Notes: generated by a model from the letters alone, not told the origin. A stretch of 64,000 bases of DNA from Martinezella tropici (GCF_008370325.1 NZ_VNIP01000016.1:38610-102609), one strand, 5' to 3'; shown: positions 1 through 9,299, numbered from the stretch's first letter. Translations and numbers: made by a program.

Positions 1-63
1 CATATACTGCAACATATGAGCGAAATTGCAATCCACGCCAATTTTTGTGGAGCTTTAGGTGCC

Positions 64-112
64 TTGACAATTTCTGGAGGCGTTGTTACCCATTGACTGG
101 TGAAACGGTTCA
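64..112 (+). promoter_or_regulatory. Candidate promoter and LacI-type operator for the ribose-type operon
   Basis: TTGACA at 64-69 is a perfect -35 hexamer. The -10 about 17 bases later is weak. TGAAACGGTTCA at 101-112 is a near-palindrome with a central CG, the pattern bound by LacI-family repressors. It sits about 55 bases before the start of the binding-protein gene. No regulator for this operon is inside the window, so the link is inference. Confidence 0.4.
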
Positions 113-166
113 TTGTCGCTGACAACTCAGGTGGAGCTGAGTCCAGGACCGTCCGGGAGGAGAGAA

Positions 167-1153
167 ATGTCTAATTCTAAAAAGCATGAAACCATCGTGA
201 TCAACGCGCACCGGCGCGTTGCGCTGAAACTCGGGCTTGTCGGCACCCTAGCGCTTGCCCTGTCCTGCGGCATGTCGCCTGCCTTTGCGGCCAGCAAGCC
301 CAAGGTCGGCCTGATCATGAAATCTCTGTCCAATGAGTTCTTCAAGCAGATGAAGGCCGGCGCCGACAAGTATGCGGCCGAAAACAAGGACAAGTTTGAC
401 TTCAAGGCCGTCGGCATGAAGGACGAGCGCGACTTCGCAGCCCAGGTCGATGCTGTCGAGAACTTCGTGACGCAGAAATACGATATCATCGTCGTCGCGC
501 CAGCTGATTCCAAGGCAATGGCAACTCCGCTTGCAAAGGCGGTGAAGGCCGGCGTGAAGGTCATCAACATCGACGTACCACTTGATGCCGACGCCAAGAA
601 GACGGCCGGTATCGATCTCGCCTTTTTCGGCCCCGACAACGCTGCGGGCGCCAAACTTGCGGGCGATGCGCTTGCCAAGGATCTGGGACCCGGCGCGAAG
701 GTCGTGATCCTGGAAGGCAATCCCGAGGCCGACAACGCCAAGGAGCGCAAGGTAGGCTTCATGGATTCCATCAAGGCCGGCAAGCTTCAGCTTCTCGACA
801 GCAAGACCGCGCATTGGGAGACCGAAGAAGCCAACACTGTCATGACGAATTTCCTGACGAAATATAAGGATATTCAAGGCGTCATGGCTGCTAACGACTC
901 CATGGCCCTCGGCGTGGTCAAGGCTCTCGATGCGTCAGGCCAGGCAGGCAAGATTAAAGTCGTCGGCTTCGATAATATCCCGTCTGTCAAGCCGCTGATC
1001 AAGGACGGCAAGATGCTTGCGACGGTCGAACAATATGGCGCTGAAATGGCGGCCATGGGCATCAAGTATGGCCTTCGCGAGTACGCCGGCGAAAAATTCA
1101 CCGGCTGGGTCAAGACGGATGTCACGCTCGTCACCGCCAAGGATCTCAAATAG
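167..1153 (+). CDS. Sugar ABC transporter substrate-binding protein, ribose (RbsB) type
   Basis: This is a periplasmic sugar-binding protein of 328 residues, the usual length for the RbsB/PBP1 family. A signal peptide with a hydrophobic stretch (residues ~22-40) ends in AFA at about residue 42, and the mature protein opens with KPKVGLIMKSLSNEFF, typical of ribose-type binders. I chose ATG 167 because GGGAGG lies just upstream; an in-frame start at 113 has no such signal. It is the first gene of a binding protein / double ATPase / permease operon. The exact sugar cannot be told from sequence: ribose, allose, xylose and inositol binders look alike. Confidence 0.9.
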   Translation: MSNSKKHETIVINAHRRVALKLGLVGTLALALSCGMSPAFAASKPKVGLIMKSLSNEFFKQMKAGADKYAAENKDKFDFKAVGMKDERDFAAQVDAVENFVTQKYDIIVVAPADSKAMATPLAKAVKAGVKVINIDVPLDADAKKTAGIDLAFFGPDNAAGAKLAGDALAKDLGPGAKVVILEGNPEADNAKERKVGFMDSIKAGKLQLLDSKTAHWETEEANTVMTNFLTKYKDIQGVMAANDSMALGVVKALDASGQAGKIKVVGFDNIPSVKPLIKDGKMLATVEQYGAEMAAMGIKYGLREYAGEKFTGWVKTDVTLVTAKDLK

Positions 1154-1179
1154 CCGATGCTATCGATCTTGCGGGCAAG

Positions 1180-1205
1180 GATGCGTCGGCAAATGCCGAC
1201 GCATC
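1180..1205 (+). terminator. Strong hairpin between binding-protein and ATPase genes
   Basis: GATGCGTCGGC (1180-1190) and GCCGACGCATC (1195-1205) form a perfect 11-bp stem with an AAAT loop. It lies 26 bases after the binding-protein stop codon and has only a short T-rich tail. In this position such hairpins usually cause partial termination or protect the 3' end, giving more binding protein than ATPase. Confidence 0.55.
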
Positions 1206-1298
1206 TATTTCGCGATCAGTCTTCTTGTTGGCCACTCAGGATGAGCGGCAGCGCAATGAAGGTCGCAATCTCCAATTCGAAACAGATGCGCGCGTGAG

Positions 1299-2825
1299 GT
1301 GGACATGCCAGAGACAGCAGACGAGTCCATCCTGAAGCTGGAAGGAATAGGCAAACGCTTTCCGGGTGTTGTGGCGCTGAGGGATGTTTCCATAGAGATC
1401 GGCCGCGGCAAGGGTCACGTTCTTCTCGGCGAAAACGGCGCCGGCAAATCGACATTGATCAATCTGCTTGGTGGCGTCTTCAAACCAGACAATGGCCGCA
1501 TTCTGTTTGACGGCCAAGCCTATAATCCATCCTCTCCGCTGGAAGCGTTCAAGGCGGGCATCCGTGTCATCCACCAGGAACTGCACCCGCTTTCTAATCT
1601 CACCGTCGCCGAGAACCTGCTTTTCGAGCATCTACCGCGCCGATACGGCTTGGTAAACTACAAACAAATGAACGTGAGGGCGGCGGAATTGCTGGCTGAA
1701 GTCGGCCTTAACGTGGCGCCGACGACACTTGCCGGCAGTCTGAGCGTCGCACAGCTTCAATTGCTCGAGATCGCCAAGGCGCTCTCCAACGAAAGCAAGC
1801 TGCTGGTCCTCGATGAGCCGACGGCGACCCTGACCTTCAAGGAAGTTGACCGTCTCTTTGAGATCCTAAGGCGGCTGAAGGCGCGTGGCGTTACCACGCT
1901 TTACATATCGCACAGGCTCGAGGAGATCTTCGAGGTGGGCGACGACGTGACCATCCTACGCGACGGACAGCACGTAGTTACGCGGCCGCTCGAAGGGCTC
2001 GGTATTCCAAAAATCGTTGAACTCATGGTCGGGCGCGAACTCGCGCATCACGACGCCTTCCGCGGCGACAGCATTATATCCGGCGAGGCGCTTGGCGTTT
2101 CCGGCGTGAAGGTGACGCGTAACAGCCCGGAGCTATCATTTTCTGTCGCGAAGGGAGAAATCGTCGGCATTGCCGGGCTTGTTGGCAGCGGTCGCACCGA
2201 GGCGGTTCGTGCCATATTCGGGGCCGACGCCAAGGCTGCCGGTGAAATCCGTGTGGACGGCGAAGCAATCGATATCACGTCACCGAAGGATGCGGTCGCC
2301 GCTGGACTGTGCCTGGCAACGGAAGACCGCAAGATCCAAGGTCTGATGCTCGACCTTAGTTGCGCCGAGAACACGACCATAACCGACCTCAGCAAAGTGT
2401 CCCGCAATGGCTTGATCGTGCGCAAGCTGGAAGAGGGCCTTTCGCATCGCCTAGTGCGCGAACTTAGGATCAAAACACCATCCATCCATCAGGTCGTCAG
2501 GACATTTTCGGGTGGTAACCAACAAAAGGTGGTGATCGCCAAATGGCTGTTTCGCGGTCCCAAGGTACTGATCTTCGATGAGCCGACACGCGGCATCGAT
2601 GTGGGTGCCAAGGCAGAAATCTACGAGCTTCTGTGGAAATTTGCCGCCGAGGGGAAAGGTGTTCTGGTCGTGTCTTCGGACCTGCCCGAACTCATGAGCA
2701 TTTGCCATCGCATCATCGTCTTTTCGGATGGCAAGATAGCCGGGGAAATTCCTCGGGAGCAATTTGACGAGAGCAGGATCCTCTCACTCGCTTACAAGGA
2801 GTACCGTCGTGTCCGGCAACATTGA
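1299..2825 (+). CDS. Sugar ABC transporter ATP-binding protein, double-domain RbsA type
   Basis: A 508-residue protein with two tandem ABC ATPase domains, as in RbsA/XylG/MglA. Domain 1 has Walker A GENGAGKST (residues 44-52) and Walker B LLVLDEPTATLT. Domain 2 has a degenerate P-loop (GLVGSGRTE), signature FSGGNQQKVVIAKWL and Walker B VLIFDEPTRGID. The degenerate second P-loop is normal for the family. It powers import by the adjacent permease. GTG 1299 or ATG 1305 could be the start. The 3' end overlaps the permease gene by 17 bases, which supports translational coupling. Confidence 0.92.
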   Translation: MDMPETADESILKLEGIGKRFPGVVALRDVSIEIGRGKGHVLLGENGAGKSTLINLLGGVFKPDNGRILFDGQAYNPSSPLEAFKAGIRVIHQELHPLSNLTVAENLLFEHLPRRYGLVNYKQMNVRAAELLAEVGLNVAPTTLAGSLSVAQLQLLEIAKALSNESKLLVLDEPTATLTFKEVDRLFEILRRLKARGVTTLYISHRLEEIFEVGDDVTILRDGQHVVTRPLEGLGIPKIVELMVGRELAHHDAFRGDSIISGEALGVSGVKVTRNSPELSFSVAKGEIVGIAGLVGSGRTEAVRAIFGADAKAAGEIRVDGEAIDITSPKDAVAAGLCLATEDRKIQGLMLDLSCAENTTITDLSKVSRNGLIVRKLEEGLSHRLVRELRIKTPSIHQVVRTFSGGNQQKVVIAKWLFRGPKVLIFDEPTRGIDVGAKAEIYELLWKFAAEGKGVLVVSSDLPELMSICHRIIVFSDGKIAGEIPREQFDESRILSLAYKEYRRVRQH

Positions 2826-3831
2826 AAAGACGAACGAGGCGCAAGAGGCAAGCGTCTGGGACAAGATCATCCGGATCTCGATGAAAGAGGCCGGCGTCAC
2901 CATCGCCCTCGTCCTTATTTTGTTCTTCTTCTCGCTGACTGCGCCCTATTTCGCGACGCCGGAGAACTTCCTGAAGATCTTCGTTCAGATCGCAATTAAC
3001 ACGGTGCTTGCCGCCGGTATGACCTTCGTCATACTCACTGGCGGCATCGATCTTTCCGTCGGATCACTGCTTGCCCTTTGCACGGTCATCGGCGCAACCA
3101 TCATGATCGACCCGCGGCTTTCCCCCTGGCAGGCGATCGCTCTCGCATCGCTCGCCTCGATGGGCGCAGGCGCGATCCTGGGTGCCATCAACGGATGGAT
3201 CTGCGAGAAGTGGAAACTTCCATCCTTCATCGTCACGCTCGGCATGCTCAACATCGCAAGCGGCCTGGCGCGCGTCGTCAGCGACAATTCCACCATCACT
3301 GGCCTGCCGCAGCCCTTCGTCGATTTCGGCAATCTGATCTTCTGGGGCGTCTTTCCGTCAATCTTTTTGATAGCCATCCTCGTTGTCCTCGTCGGCTGGT
3401 TCGTGCTGCGCTACACGGTGTTCGGCCGTTTCGTCTTCGCGATTGGGACGAATGAGGAGGCAGTCCGCCTATCCGGCCATGAACCGAAGAGATACAAGAT
3501 CGCGGTCTTCACCATTTCCGGACTGACCGCCGGCATTGCGGCCATGGTCTACCTGCTTCGTCTCAATGTGGGCAGCCCGGTTGCGGGCATCGGCTATGAA
3601 CTGAACGCGATCGCGGCCGTCATCATCGGCGGCACCAGCCTTTCGGGCGGTAAAGGATCGATCGTCGGAACGCTGGTGGGCGCCTGCATTCTGCAAGTAC
3701 TGTCCACTGGGCTGCAGCTACTCGGCGCCGACGACAACATCAAGCCGATCGTCATCGGCGCCGTCATTGTGCTGGCCGTTATTCTCGATAGCTATCGCGG
3801 CCGGCTGATGCGGATATTGGAAAGCCGCTGA
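2809..3831 (+). CDS. Sugar ABC transporter permease, RbsC type
   Basis: A 340-residue inner-membrane permease of the BPD_transp_2 family with about eight to ten hydrophobic segments and the family motif ILTGGIDLSVGS near residue 80. GTG 2809 is chosen because AAGGAG at 2796-2801 precedes it; an upstream in-frame ATG at 2764 would run deep into the ATPase gene. It forms the membrane channel for the preceding binding protein and ATPase. The operon ends here; no sugar kinase or isomerase follows. Confidence 0.9.
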   Translation: MSGNIEKTNEAQEASVWDKIIRISMKEAGVTIALVLILFFFSLTAPYFATPENFLKIFVQIAINTVLAAGMTFVILTGGIDLSVGSLLALCTVIGATIMIDPRLSPWQAIALASLASMGAGAILGAINGWICEKWKLPSFIVTLGMLNIASGLARVVSDNSTITGLPQPFVDFGNLIFWGVFPSIFLIAILVVLVGWFVLRYTVFGRFVFAIGTNEEAVRLSGHEPKRYKIAVFTISGLTAGIAAMVYLLRLNVGSPVAGIGYELNAIAAVIIGGTSLSGGKGSIVGTLVGACILQVLSTGLQLLGADDNIKPIVIGAVIVLAVILDSYRGRLMRILESR

Positions 3832-3894
3832 CGAGCGGCTTCGATGATCCGCCACCGTGCAACCATTGCCCAGGCAGTCTTCTTCTTAATGAAG

Positions 3895-4107
3895 TTAAGG
3901 CGTCAGGGTGCGCGTCAGTTCATCGAAGGAGAGAATTCGGCGCTTGGCCGCCATGAGCAAATCGAGCTCGATCGAAGACGGGCCAAAGCGAATAAAGAGA
4001 TCCTCTGCCAAGACGTCATCGAGACCGTATTTCCTCTGGAAATCCGCCAGGGAATAGGCAGCGCCCCTTATGGGTCGGCGCCGTTGGAAAGACCGTTGTG
4101 TTTCCAT
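3895..4107 (-). CDS. Small conserved-type hypothetical protein (70 aa)
   Basis: A 70-residue ORF with a perfect AAGGAGG ribosome-binding site (complement of 4118-4124) ten bases before ATG 4107. The N-terminus is basic (QRSFQRRRPIRG), followed by a probably helical acidic/hydrophobic region (FQRKYGLDDVLAEDLFIRFG). There is no signal peptide or membrane segment. I do not recognise the family. It stands alone between the sugar operon and the metal transporter, and longer in-frame starts upstream lack a ribosome-binding site. Confidence 0.6.
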   Translation of the reverse strand: METQRSFQRRRPIRGAAYSLADFQRKYGLDDVLAEDLFIRFGPSSIELDLLMAAKRRILSFDELTRTLTP

Positions 4108-4344
4108 ATCGGATGATCCTCCTTGTACTGACGAAGCAAATAGACATAGGCGTGGAAAGTTCCCTCGAACGCGAAAAATTGGAAAAGCGCACGCTAAAAT
4201 TGCGTAAGCGCAGACGCTAAGTTTCTGGAGTTGCATTATTTTTAGCGTCTCCTGCTCCCGGGGAACAATCAGGCTGCCAGTACGGTTCACTCGCACCGAG
4301 ATCAGCGGATATGTGCTGCGTCGGACTTCTGCTGGGAGGCGGTC

Positions 4345-5643
4345 ATGAGTAACTATAATTTGGACGACAGGAGCGCCGTCGTCGAACCATCAAAACCACG
4401 GCTGTTGGAAATCCTTGGACCGGGCCTGGTCACTGGCGCTTCGGACGACGATCCGAGCGGCATTGCCACCTACTCGCAAGCGGGAGCGCAATTCGGCTAT
4501 CTCGCGAGCTGGACGTTGATCTTCACCTATCCGCTGATGGCGGCCGTGCAGATGATTAGTGCACGCATCGGTCGGACGACGGGCCGGGGTTTGGCGGGCA
4601 GCATGGCGCGGTGTTATCCCCGCTGGGTTGGCGTCAGCATCACCGTTCCGCTTCTGCTCGCCAATGTCATCAACCTAGGCGCGGATCTTGGAGCGATGGG
4701 CGATGCAGCTCATTTGCTCCTCAATGGCAACTCCTTGATCTATGTCGCGGCCTTCGGCGTGATCTGCGTCCTCCTGCAGGTACTTTTGAAATACAAACGC
4801 TACGTTGCGGTCTTGAAGTGGCTGAGCCTCGCGCTGCTCTCCTACATCGCGACGCTATTCGTCGTGCATGTCGATTGGTCGAACTTCACGAGAGGGCTTT
4901 TGCTGCCGACATTCAAGGGAGACGCGAACTACTGGTCGATGATCGTCGCGATCTTCGGGACGACGATCAGCCCCTACCTTTTCTTCTGGCAGGCGTCCGA
5001 GGAAGCCGAAGACCTGAAGGAGAAGCCCCGTCAGGAACCACTCGTCGAGCATCCTCAGGAAGCGAAAAGAGCGAACATGCGCATCACGCTCGATACGCTG
5101 ATCGGAATGGCCGCGTCCAACATCGTCGCACTCGCGATCATCACGACTACAGCCGCGACGCTCAACAGTGCGGGTGCGACCAACATCGAAAGCTCGGTCG
5201 ATGCAGCGAAAGCGATAGAGCCGCTTGCCGGAAGTTTTGCCAAGATCATCTTCGCGACCGGCATCATTGGAACCGGCCTTTTGGCTGTCCCAGTTCTCGC
5301 CGGCTCGGCAGCCTATGCGGTCGGCGAGGCGGCACGCTGGAAAGTGGGACTATCGCGCGAGCCGAGCGAAGCCAAGGCATTCTATGTGACGGTGGGGCTC
5401 GCGACTGCCGTCGGCATGCTTTTGAACTTTACGCCGATCCCGCCAATGAAGGCCTTGTTCTGGAGTGCCGTCCTCAATGGCATGGTCGCCGTTCCCGTCA
5501 TGGTGATCTTGATGCTGATCGCGACCAACCGTAAGGTCATGAAGCAGTTTATCATCGGAACGTGGCTGAAGGTCTTCGGCTGGCTGTCATGCGTCGCCAT
5601 GTTTGTCGCCGTGATCGGGATGGGCGTAACCACCCTTTTGTAG
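4345..5643 (+). CDS. Nramp-related divalent metal ion transporter
   Basis: A 432-residue inner-membrane protein with about eleven hydrophobic segments, matching the Nramp (SLC11) family. The first membrane segment carries GASDDDPSGIATYSQAGAQ, so the canonical metal-binding DPGN is DPSG here. The sixth-segment region reads GTTISPYLFFWQ in place of the usual MPH-type motif. These changes are those of the divergent Nramp-related branch, some members of which carry Mg2+ or Mn2+, so Fe/Mn specificity should not be assumed. GGAGGCGG lies just before ATG 4345. No linked regulator or metal riboswitch is visible. Transport function is likely; the ion is unknown. Confidence 0.85.
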   Translation: MSNYNLDDRSAVVEPSKPRLLEILGPGLVTGASDDDPSGIATYSQAGAQFGYLASWTLIFTYPLMAAVQMISARIGRTTGRGLAGSMARCYPRWVGVSITVPLLLANVINLGADLGAMGDAAHLLLNGNSLIYVAAFGVICVLLQVLLKYKRYVAVLKWLSLALLSYIATLFVVHVDWSNFTRGLLLPTFKGDANYWSMIVAIFGTTISPYLFFWQASEEAEDLKEKPRQEPLVEHPQEAKRANMRITLDTLIGMAASNIVALAIITTTAATLNSAGATNIESSVDAAKAIEPLAGSFAKIIFATGIIGTGLLAVPVLAGSAAYAVGEAARWKVGLSREPSEAKAFYVTVGLATAVGMLLNFTPIPPMKALFWSAVLNGMVAVPVMVILMLIATNRKVMKQFIIGTWLKVFGWLSCVAMFVAVIGMGVTTLL

Positions 5644-5701
5644 AAATCGTTTGGGAAGCGAACTTCCGACTATTTGTCCTCGTGCAGGAATAAACCGCGT
5701 T

Positions 5702-5857
5702 CTAAAAGAGCTGATCCGAGTGTTGTTCGAAGTCCTTCTGCAGATATCGAAGCATCTCTCTCGGACCGTTTATGACTCTCGTGTAAAAGCCGTCCTTTTG
5801 AATGAGGACCGGCAAATGCAGCGCCGCTTTCGACCTGGTGACCGGATGTGGAAATGA
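5702..5857 (-). pseudogene. DUF982-like remnant
   Basis: The minus strand encodes a short stretch with FPHPV, then LPVLIQKDGFYTRVINGPRE and MLRYLQ. This resembles the N-terminal half of DUF982 proteins (PV-x-strand, I-x-GP-x-EAL-x-L). It has no convincing start, and it stops before the conserved C-terminal helix seen in the intact DUF982 gene at 60.3 kb. It is best read as a truncated copy, though a short unrelated ORF cannot be excluded. Confidence 0.4.
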
Positions 5858-6006
5858 GTGCCGTGAACTCTTTCGCCGTGATGATGGATCCCTGTCCGAG
5901 TTCGCTCGTCGCTTCTGTGCGACCACGGCAAAGCCTTGCCGGCGTCACCCGATCGCGTAGCGGGATCAGAGGACGCTCGATCTCGTCAATGCGAGGTGCC
6001 TTGGCC

Positions 6007-6150
6007 ATGTTTCGGCATAGAGAAACCAGTTGTGGCCGACGCACCTGGTCAAAGCTGCTACAACTGGTCGAGTTCGTCATGGCGCGGCCGGTCGTGTCGG
6101 CCGGCATGGTCGCCAACACGCTCGAGATGACACCGCAGGCGGCGCGGCGA
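6007..6150 (+). pseudogene. Remnant of an RHE_PE00001/DUF1612-type gene (C-terminal part)
   Basis: One frame reads LLQLVEFVMARPVVSAGMV followed by ANTLEMTPQAARR. This matches, from memory, the C-terminal helix-turn-helix of the rhizobial RHE_PE00001 (DUF1612/HTH_13) family. Intact members continue with a LGLREMTGRGRFRAWGI-type ending; here the similarity stops at 6150, so the gene is broken. No usable N-terminus is present upstream. These genes are common on rhizobial plasmids, which fits a plasmid or chromid origin. Confidence 0.5.
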
Positions 6151-6201
6151 GTTGGCTGCGAGCGTCGATTCTGCCACGCGGGCTTGAATATCGCCCGACT
6201 A

Positions 6202-7083
6202 TTATCCCTTTATTCCGGCGGAAAGCATGATGGCGCGCGTGATTTGCCGTTGAAAGAGGAGATAAAGAATGGCGACCGGAAGACCCGCCAATACCGCCGC
6301 AGCCATGTCTTTGGCGAAACGGACGCCGAAGACGTCCTTCACCTGGGTGATGCCAACGGGAATGGTGATTGTCGCATCCGACGTCGCGACTAGGAAAGGC
6401 CATAGGAAATTGTTCCATGCCGCGATAAATGTGGTGATGCCAAGCGCGGTGATAACACCCCAGTTCATTGGCACATAGATCTTCCAAAGCGTTCTTAAGT
6501 GACCTGCATTATCGAGCATTGCCGCCTCGCTGAATTCCTTGGGGATCTGATCGAAGAACTGCTTCAGGATGATGATGACCGACGGTACGACCAACTGCGG
6601 CAGAACGATGCCGCCCCAGGTGTTGATCAATCCGAACGAGTTCATCAGCACGAAATGGTTGATGATGAGCGCTTCAGTCGGGACCATCACCGAGGCAATC
6701 AATGCGCCGTAAATCAGGCGGCGGCCGGGAAACTGGATTTGGCTGAGCGCATAGGCGCAGCAGAGGCTCATCGCAAGCACCATAACCGCGACAATCGCCG
6801 ATGTCGCGACCGAGTTGATATACCATTGTATGATGCTCGAGCGCTCGATCACGTAGCGATAAGGCTCCAGCGTCGGCGCTTTTGGAAAAAGCCCGGGCGT
6901 CCTGCTCACGACCTCGGTGTCCGATTTTAGCGATGTCGCGATGGCCCAGTAAAGCGGAAAAAACCAAATCAGCGCTCCAAGCGCGGTCAGCACAGTCAGT
7001 GCGCGGCTGCTCCAGCGCCCGGCAGCGAGGTGTCGGCTTGCCGGCGCAAGGCCTGCTCGCGCATCGCTTCTCCGGTCGCTCAT
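6202..7083 (-). CDS. Carbohydrate ABC transporter permease, MalG type
   Basis: A 293-residue permease with six predicted membrane segments and the family EAA loop (SEAAMLDNAG) in the second half, as in MalG/UgpE. It follows the other permease with a 4-base ATGA overlap, so the two are translationally coupled and should form a heterodimeric channel. No ATP-binding gene follows; downstream there is only gene debris. The channel must borrow an ATPase, and the MalK-type protein at 14.5 kb is the obvious local candidate. Confidence 0.9.
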   Translation of the reverse strand: MSDRRSDARAGLAPASRHLAAGRWSSRALTVLTALGALIWFFPLYWAIATSLKSDTEVVSRTPGLFPKAPTLEPYRYVIERSSIIQWYINSVATSAIVAVMVLAMSLCCAYALSQIQFPGRRLIYGALIASVMVPTEALIINHFVLMNSFGLINTWGGIVLPQLVVPSVIIILKQFFDQIPKEFSEAAMLDNAGHLRTLWKIYVPMNWGVITALGITTFIAAWNNFLWPFLVATSDATITIPVGITQVKDVFGVRFAKDMAAAVLAGLPVAILYLLFQRQITRAIMLSAGIKG

Positions 7084-7973
7084 CTTTCGCCTCGCGCCCG
7101 CAGGAACTGGTATTGCAGGACCGAGGCAACCAGAATGATGACGAACAGGATAGTAGCGACAGCCGCGCCTTCACCGCCCTTGTTCTGCTTGAAAGCGAGA
7201 TCGTAGATGACGCTCATGACGACGGATTGAGCGTCAGCTGGCGTGTGGGCGAAATAGCCGAGCAGGTAAGGCTGCGCGAAAATCTTGAACTGCGCGATCA
7301 GCTGCAGTGTCAGCACCAGTGCCGTGACGGGCCAGATCAGCGGCCAGGTTATCCTTGAGAACGTGCGCCAGCGGTTGGCATTGTCGAGCGCGGCCGCTTC
7401 GTAGATGTCGGGCGAAATGCTGCGCAGGGCAGCCAGGAACAGAAGGATATTGAAGCCGATCGTCCACCAGATCGTGACGACTGCGACGGAAGGCATGAAA
7501 TAAGTGGGCGAACGCAGCACCGGCAGCGGCCGCCCGCCGGTAAACAGGCCGATGACGTTCTGGATGACGCCGTATTGCATGTTTGCGATCCAGGTCCAGA
7601 TCTGAGTCACGACGGAAACCGGTAGAATGGAGGGCAGGAAAAAGCACGCGAGGACGAGCATCTGTATGCGCCCGCTCAAACGGTTGATGGCCATGGCGAT
7701 GAACAGAGCGAGAAACGTGCCGGGAGCGACGGTCAGAACAATAAAATACAGCGTATTCACAAGCGCCTTTTGCAACTGAGGTGAGGCAAGCTGGCGCGTG
7801 TAATTGTCGAGCCCCACCCATTCGCCAGGGCCGATCAGCGGCGCATTGGTCAGGCTCATCGCCACCATGCGAAAAGTCGGATAGGCAAAGATGAGCACAA
7901 AGGTGATGACGGCCGGCGCAACCAGCAACGCCGCAATCACATTGTCCTGCTTCCTATTGCTGACTGCCGCCAT
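7080..7973 (-). CDS. Carbohydrate ABC transporter permease, MalF/UgpA type
   Basis: A 297-residue inner-membrane permease with six hydrophobic segments and the EAA loop (YEAAALDNANRWRTFSRI). ATG 7973 with AAGGCAGG upstream is preferred over TTG 7997, which lies against a strong hairpin. It partners with the MalG-type permease, overlapping it by four bases, and with the binding protein just upstream. The substrate is probably an oligosaccharide or glycoside, given the GH2 enzyme in the same cluster. Confidence 0.88.
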   Translation of the reverse strand: MAAVSNRKQDNVIAALLVAPAVITFVLIFAYPTFRMVAMSLTNAPLIGPGEWVGLDNYTRQLASPQLQKALVNTLYFIVLTVAPGTFLALFIAMAINRLSGRIQMLVLACFFLPSILPVSVVTQIWTWIANMQYGVIQNVIGLFTGGRPLPVLRSPTYFMPSVAVVTIWWTIGFNILLFLAALRSISPDIYEAAALDNANRWRTFSRITWPLIWPVTALVLTLQLIAQFKIFAQPYLLGYFAHTPADAQSVVMSVIYDLAFKQNKGGEGAAVATILFVIILVASVLQYQFLRARGER

Positions 7974-7997
7974 AGTCGCCTGCCTTGGGTTACTCAA

Positions 7998-8023
7998 CCC
8001 CAGGGGGCGTAAGGCCCCTGGGG
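7998..8023 (-). terminator. Hairpin after the binding-protein gene
   Basis: CCCCAGGGG (7998-8006) and CCCCTGGGG (8015-8023) form a perfect 9-bp stem with an 8-base loop. It lies between the binding-protein stop (8040) and the permease start (7973). There is no T-run, so partial termination or 3'-end protection is more likely than full termination. Confidence 0.5.
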
Positions 8024-8039
8024 ATCGTTGACGGAAAAC

Positions 8040-9299
8040 TCACTGAGAGTTCATGTGGTCACGAAACTTCTCAAGTGTTTCCTTCACATCGCCTTCGCCG
8101 TTCAGCGGCCCGGACACCATGTTCTGCCAGTCGTCATCGAACTTGGACGCGGCACCGGTGAGCGGCGTCTTCGGCATGTAGAACGCATTGAGCGCCATGG
8201 CGGCGTAATCCGACTGCGGTTTGAGCGCCTTGTAGGCAGCGGATGTGCTGACCGGCAAATAGGCCGGAATATGACCGGCGGCGGCCCATTCCAGCGAGTT
8301 CACGTTCATCCACCGGATGACTTCGAGAACCGCGGCGCGCTTTTCCGGCGTCATGGTGACACCGACATTGTTGGGAACTACGAAGGAGTGCGAGTCCGCC
8401 CAATTGGCGGGCTTGCCCATCCAGGCCGGTATATTGATCATGCCGTAATCGAAACCATTGCCCTTGGCGACCTCGGTTTCCATGGTCGGCAGCTCCCAGT
8501 TTCCGTTCAGGAAAAAGGCGGATTGACCGGCGAGGAAAGTCGGCGTGATGGTTTCGGAGTCGATATAGGGCTGAGCCCAACCTTGCTTCACCCAATCGGC
8601 TACTTCGTTATAGGCCTTTTCCATCTTATCGAGATTGTCGCCCTGCAGGAACTTGCCATTGTCTGTTAGCGTACCTCCCAACTGGCCGAACAGCGTATAA
8701 ATGTCGCGCAAATCGCCGGTTGACGAGGCGATGACGACACCATTTTTGCCTGCCTCCTTGGCCTTGGCCAAGAGCGCGCGCCAGCCCTCCAGCGTGCCGA
8801 TGCCGGTGGGTTTTCCGTCGTTGCCGAGTGCCCCCAAGTCCTTCAGCACAGTCTTGTTGTAATAGAGCACCTCGCCGTGCACGTCGAAAGGAACGGCGTA
8901 ACGTAAATTGTCGACCGTCGAGGCGGCGATTGAGTTCGGCGGATAGTCGCTGTCCTTCAGGCCGACGGCCTCGAGCTCCTTCGGATCGATCGGCGCGACC
9001 GTCTTGGCCGAAACCGCGGCAGCCAGCCGCGACAGGTGATAGGTCGCGATATCCGGTCCTTGGCCGACAGCAGCAGATGTCTGCAGTTTGGTATAATAGG
9101 GAATGCCCCATTCGAGCGTGGTGCCCGTGATCTTAATCTTGTCCTTATGCTCGTCATTGAAGCGCTGAATCAGTGCCTTCATTCGCACGCCGTCGCCTCC
9201 GGACAAAAAGTCCCACCAGACGACATTCTCGACTGCGAATGCCGGAAAGGCAGTCATGAGGGCTAGCGCCGCGATCGATGTTCTCAACAGATTACGCAT
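8040..9299 (-). CDS. Carbohydrate ABC transporter extracellular solute-binding protein (family 1)
   Basis: A 419-residue periplasmic binding protein of the MalE/UgpB superfamily. A clear signal peptide (MRNLLRTSIAALALMTAFPAFA) ends near residue 22 and is followed by ENVVWWDFLSGGDGVRMKAL. An AGGAGG box lies just before ATG 9299. It is first in a run with two permease genes and is about 240 bases downstream of the GH2 gene on the same strand, so all four may share a transcript from the LacI-controlled promoter. The ligand is unknown. Confidence 0.9.
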   Translation of the reverse strand: MRNLLRTSIAALALMTAFPAFAVENVVWWDFLSGGDGVRMKALIQRFNDEHKDKIKITGTTLEWGIPYYTKLQTSAAVGQGPDIATYHLSRLAAAVSAKTVAPIDPKELEAVGLKDSDYPPNSIAASTVDNLRYAVPFDVHGEVLYYNKTVLKDLGALGNDGKPTGIGTLEGWRALLAKAKEAGKNGVVIASSTGDLRDIYTLFGQLGGTLTDNGKFLQGDNLDKMEKAYNEVADWVKQGWAQPYIDSETITPTFLAGQSAFFLNGNWELPTMETEVAKGNGFDYGMINIPAWMGKPANWADSHSFVVPNNVGVTMTPEKRAAVLEVIRWMNVNSLEWAAAGHIPAYLPVSTSAAYKALKPQSDYAAMALNAFYMPKTPLTGAASKFDDDWQNMVSGPLNGEGDVKETLEKFRDHMNSQ

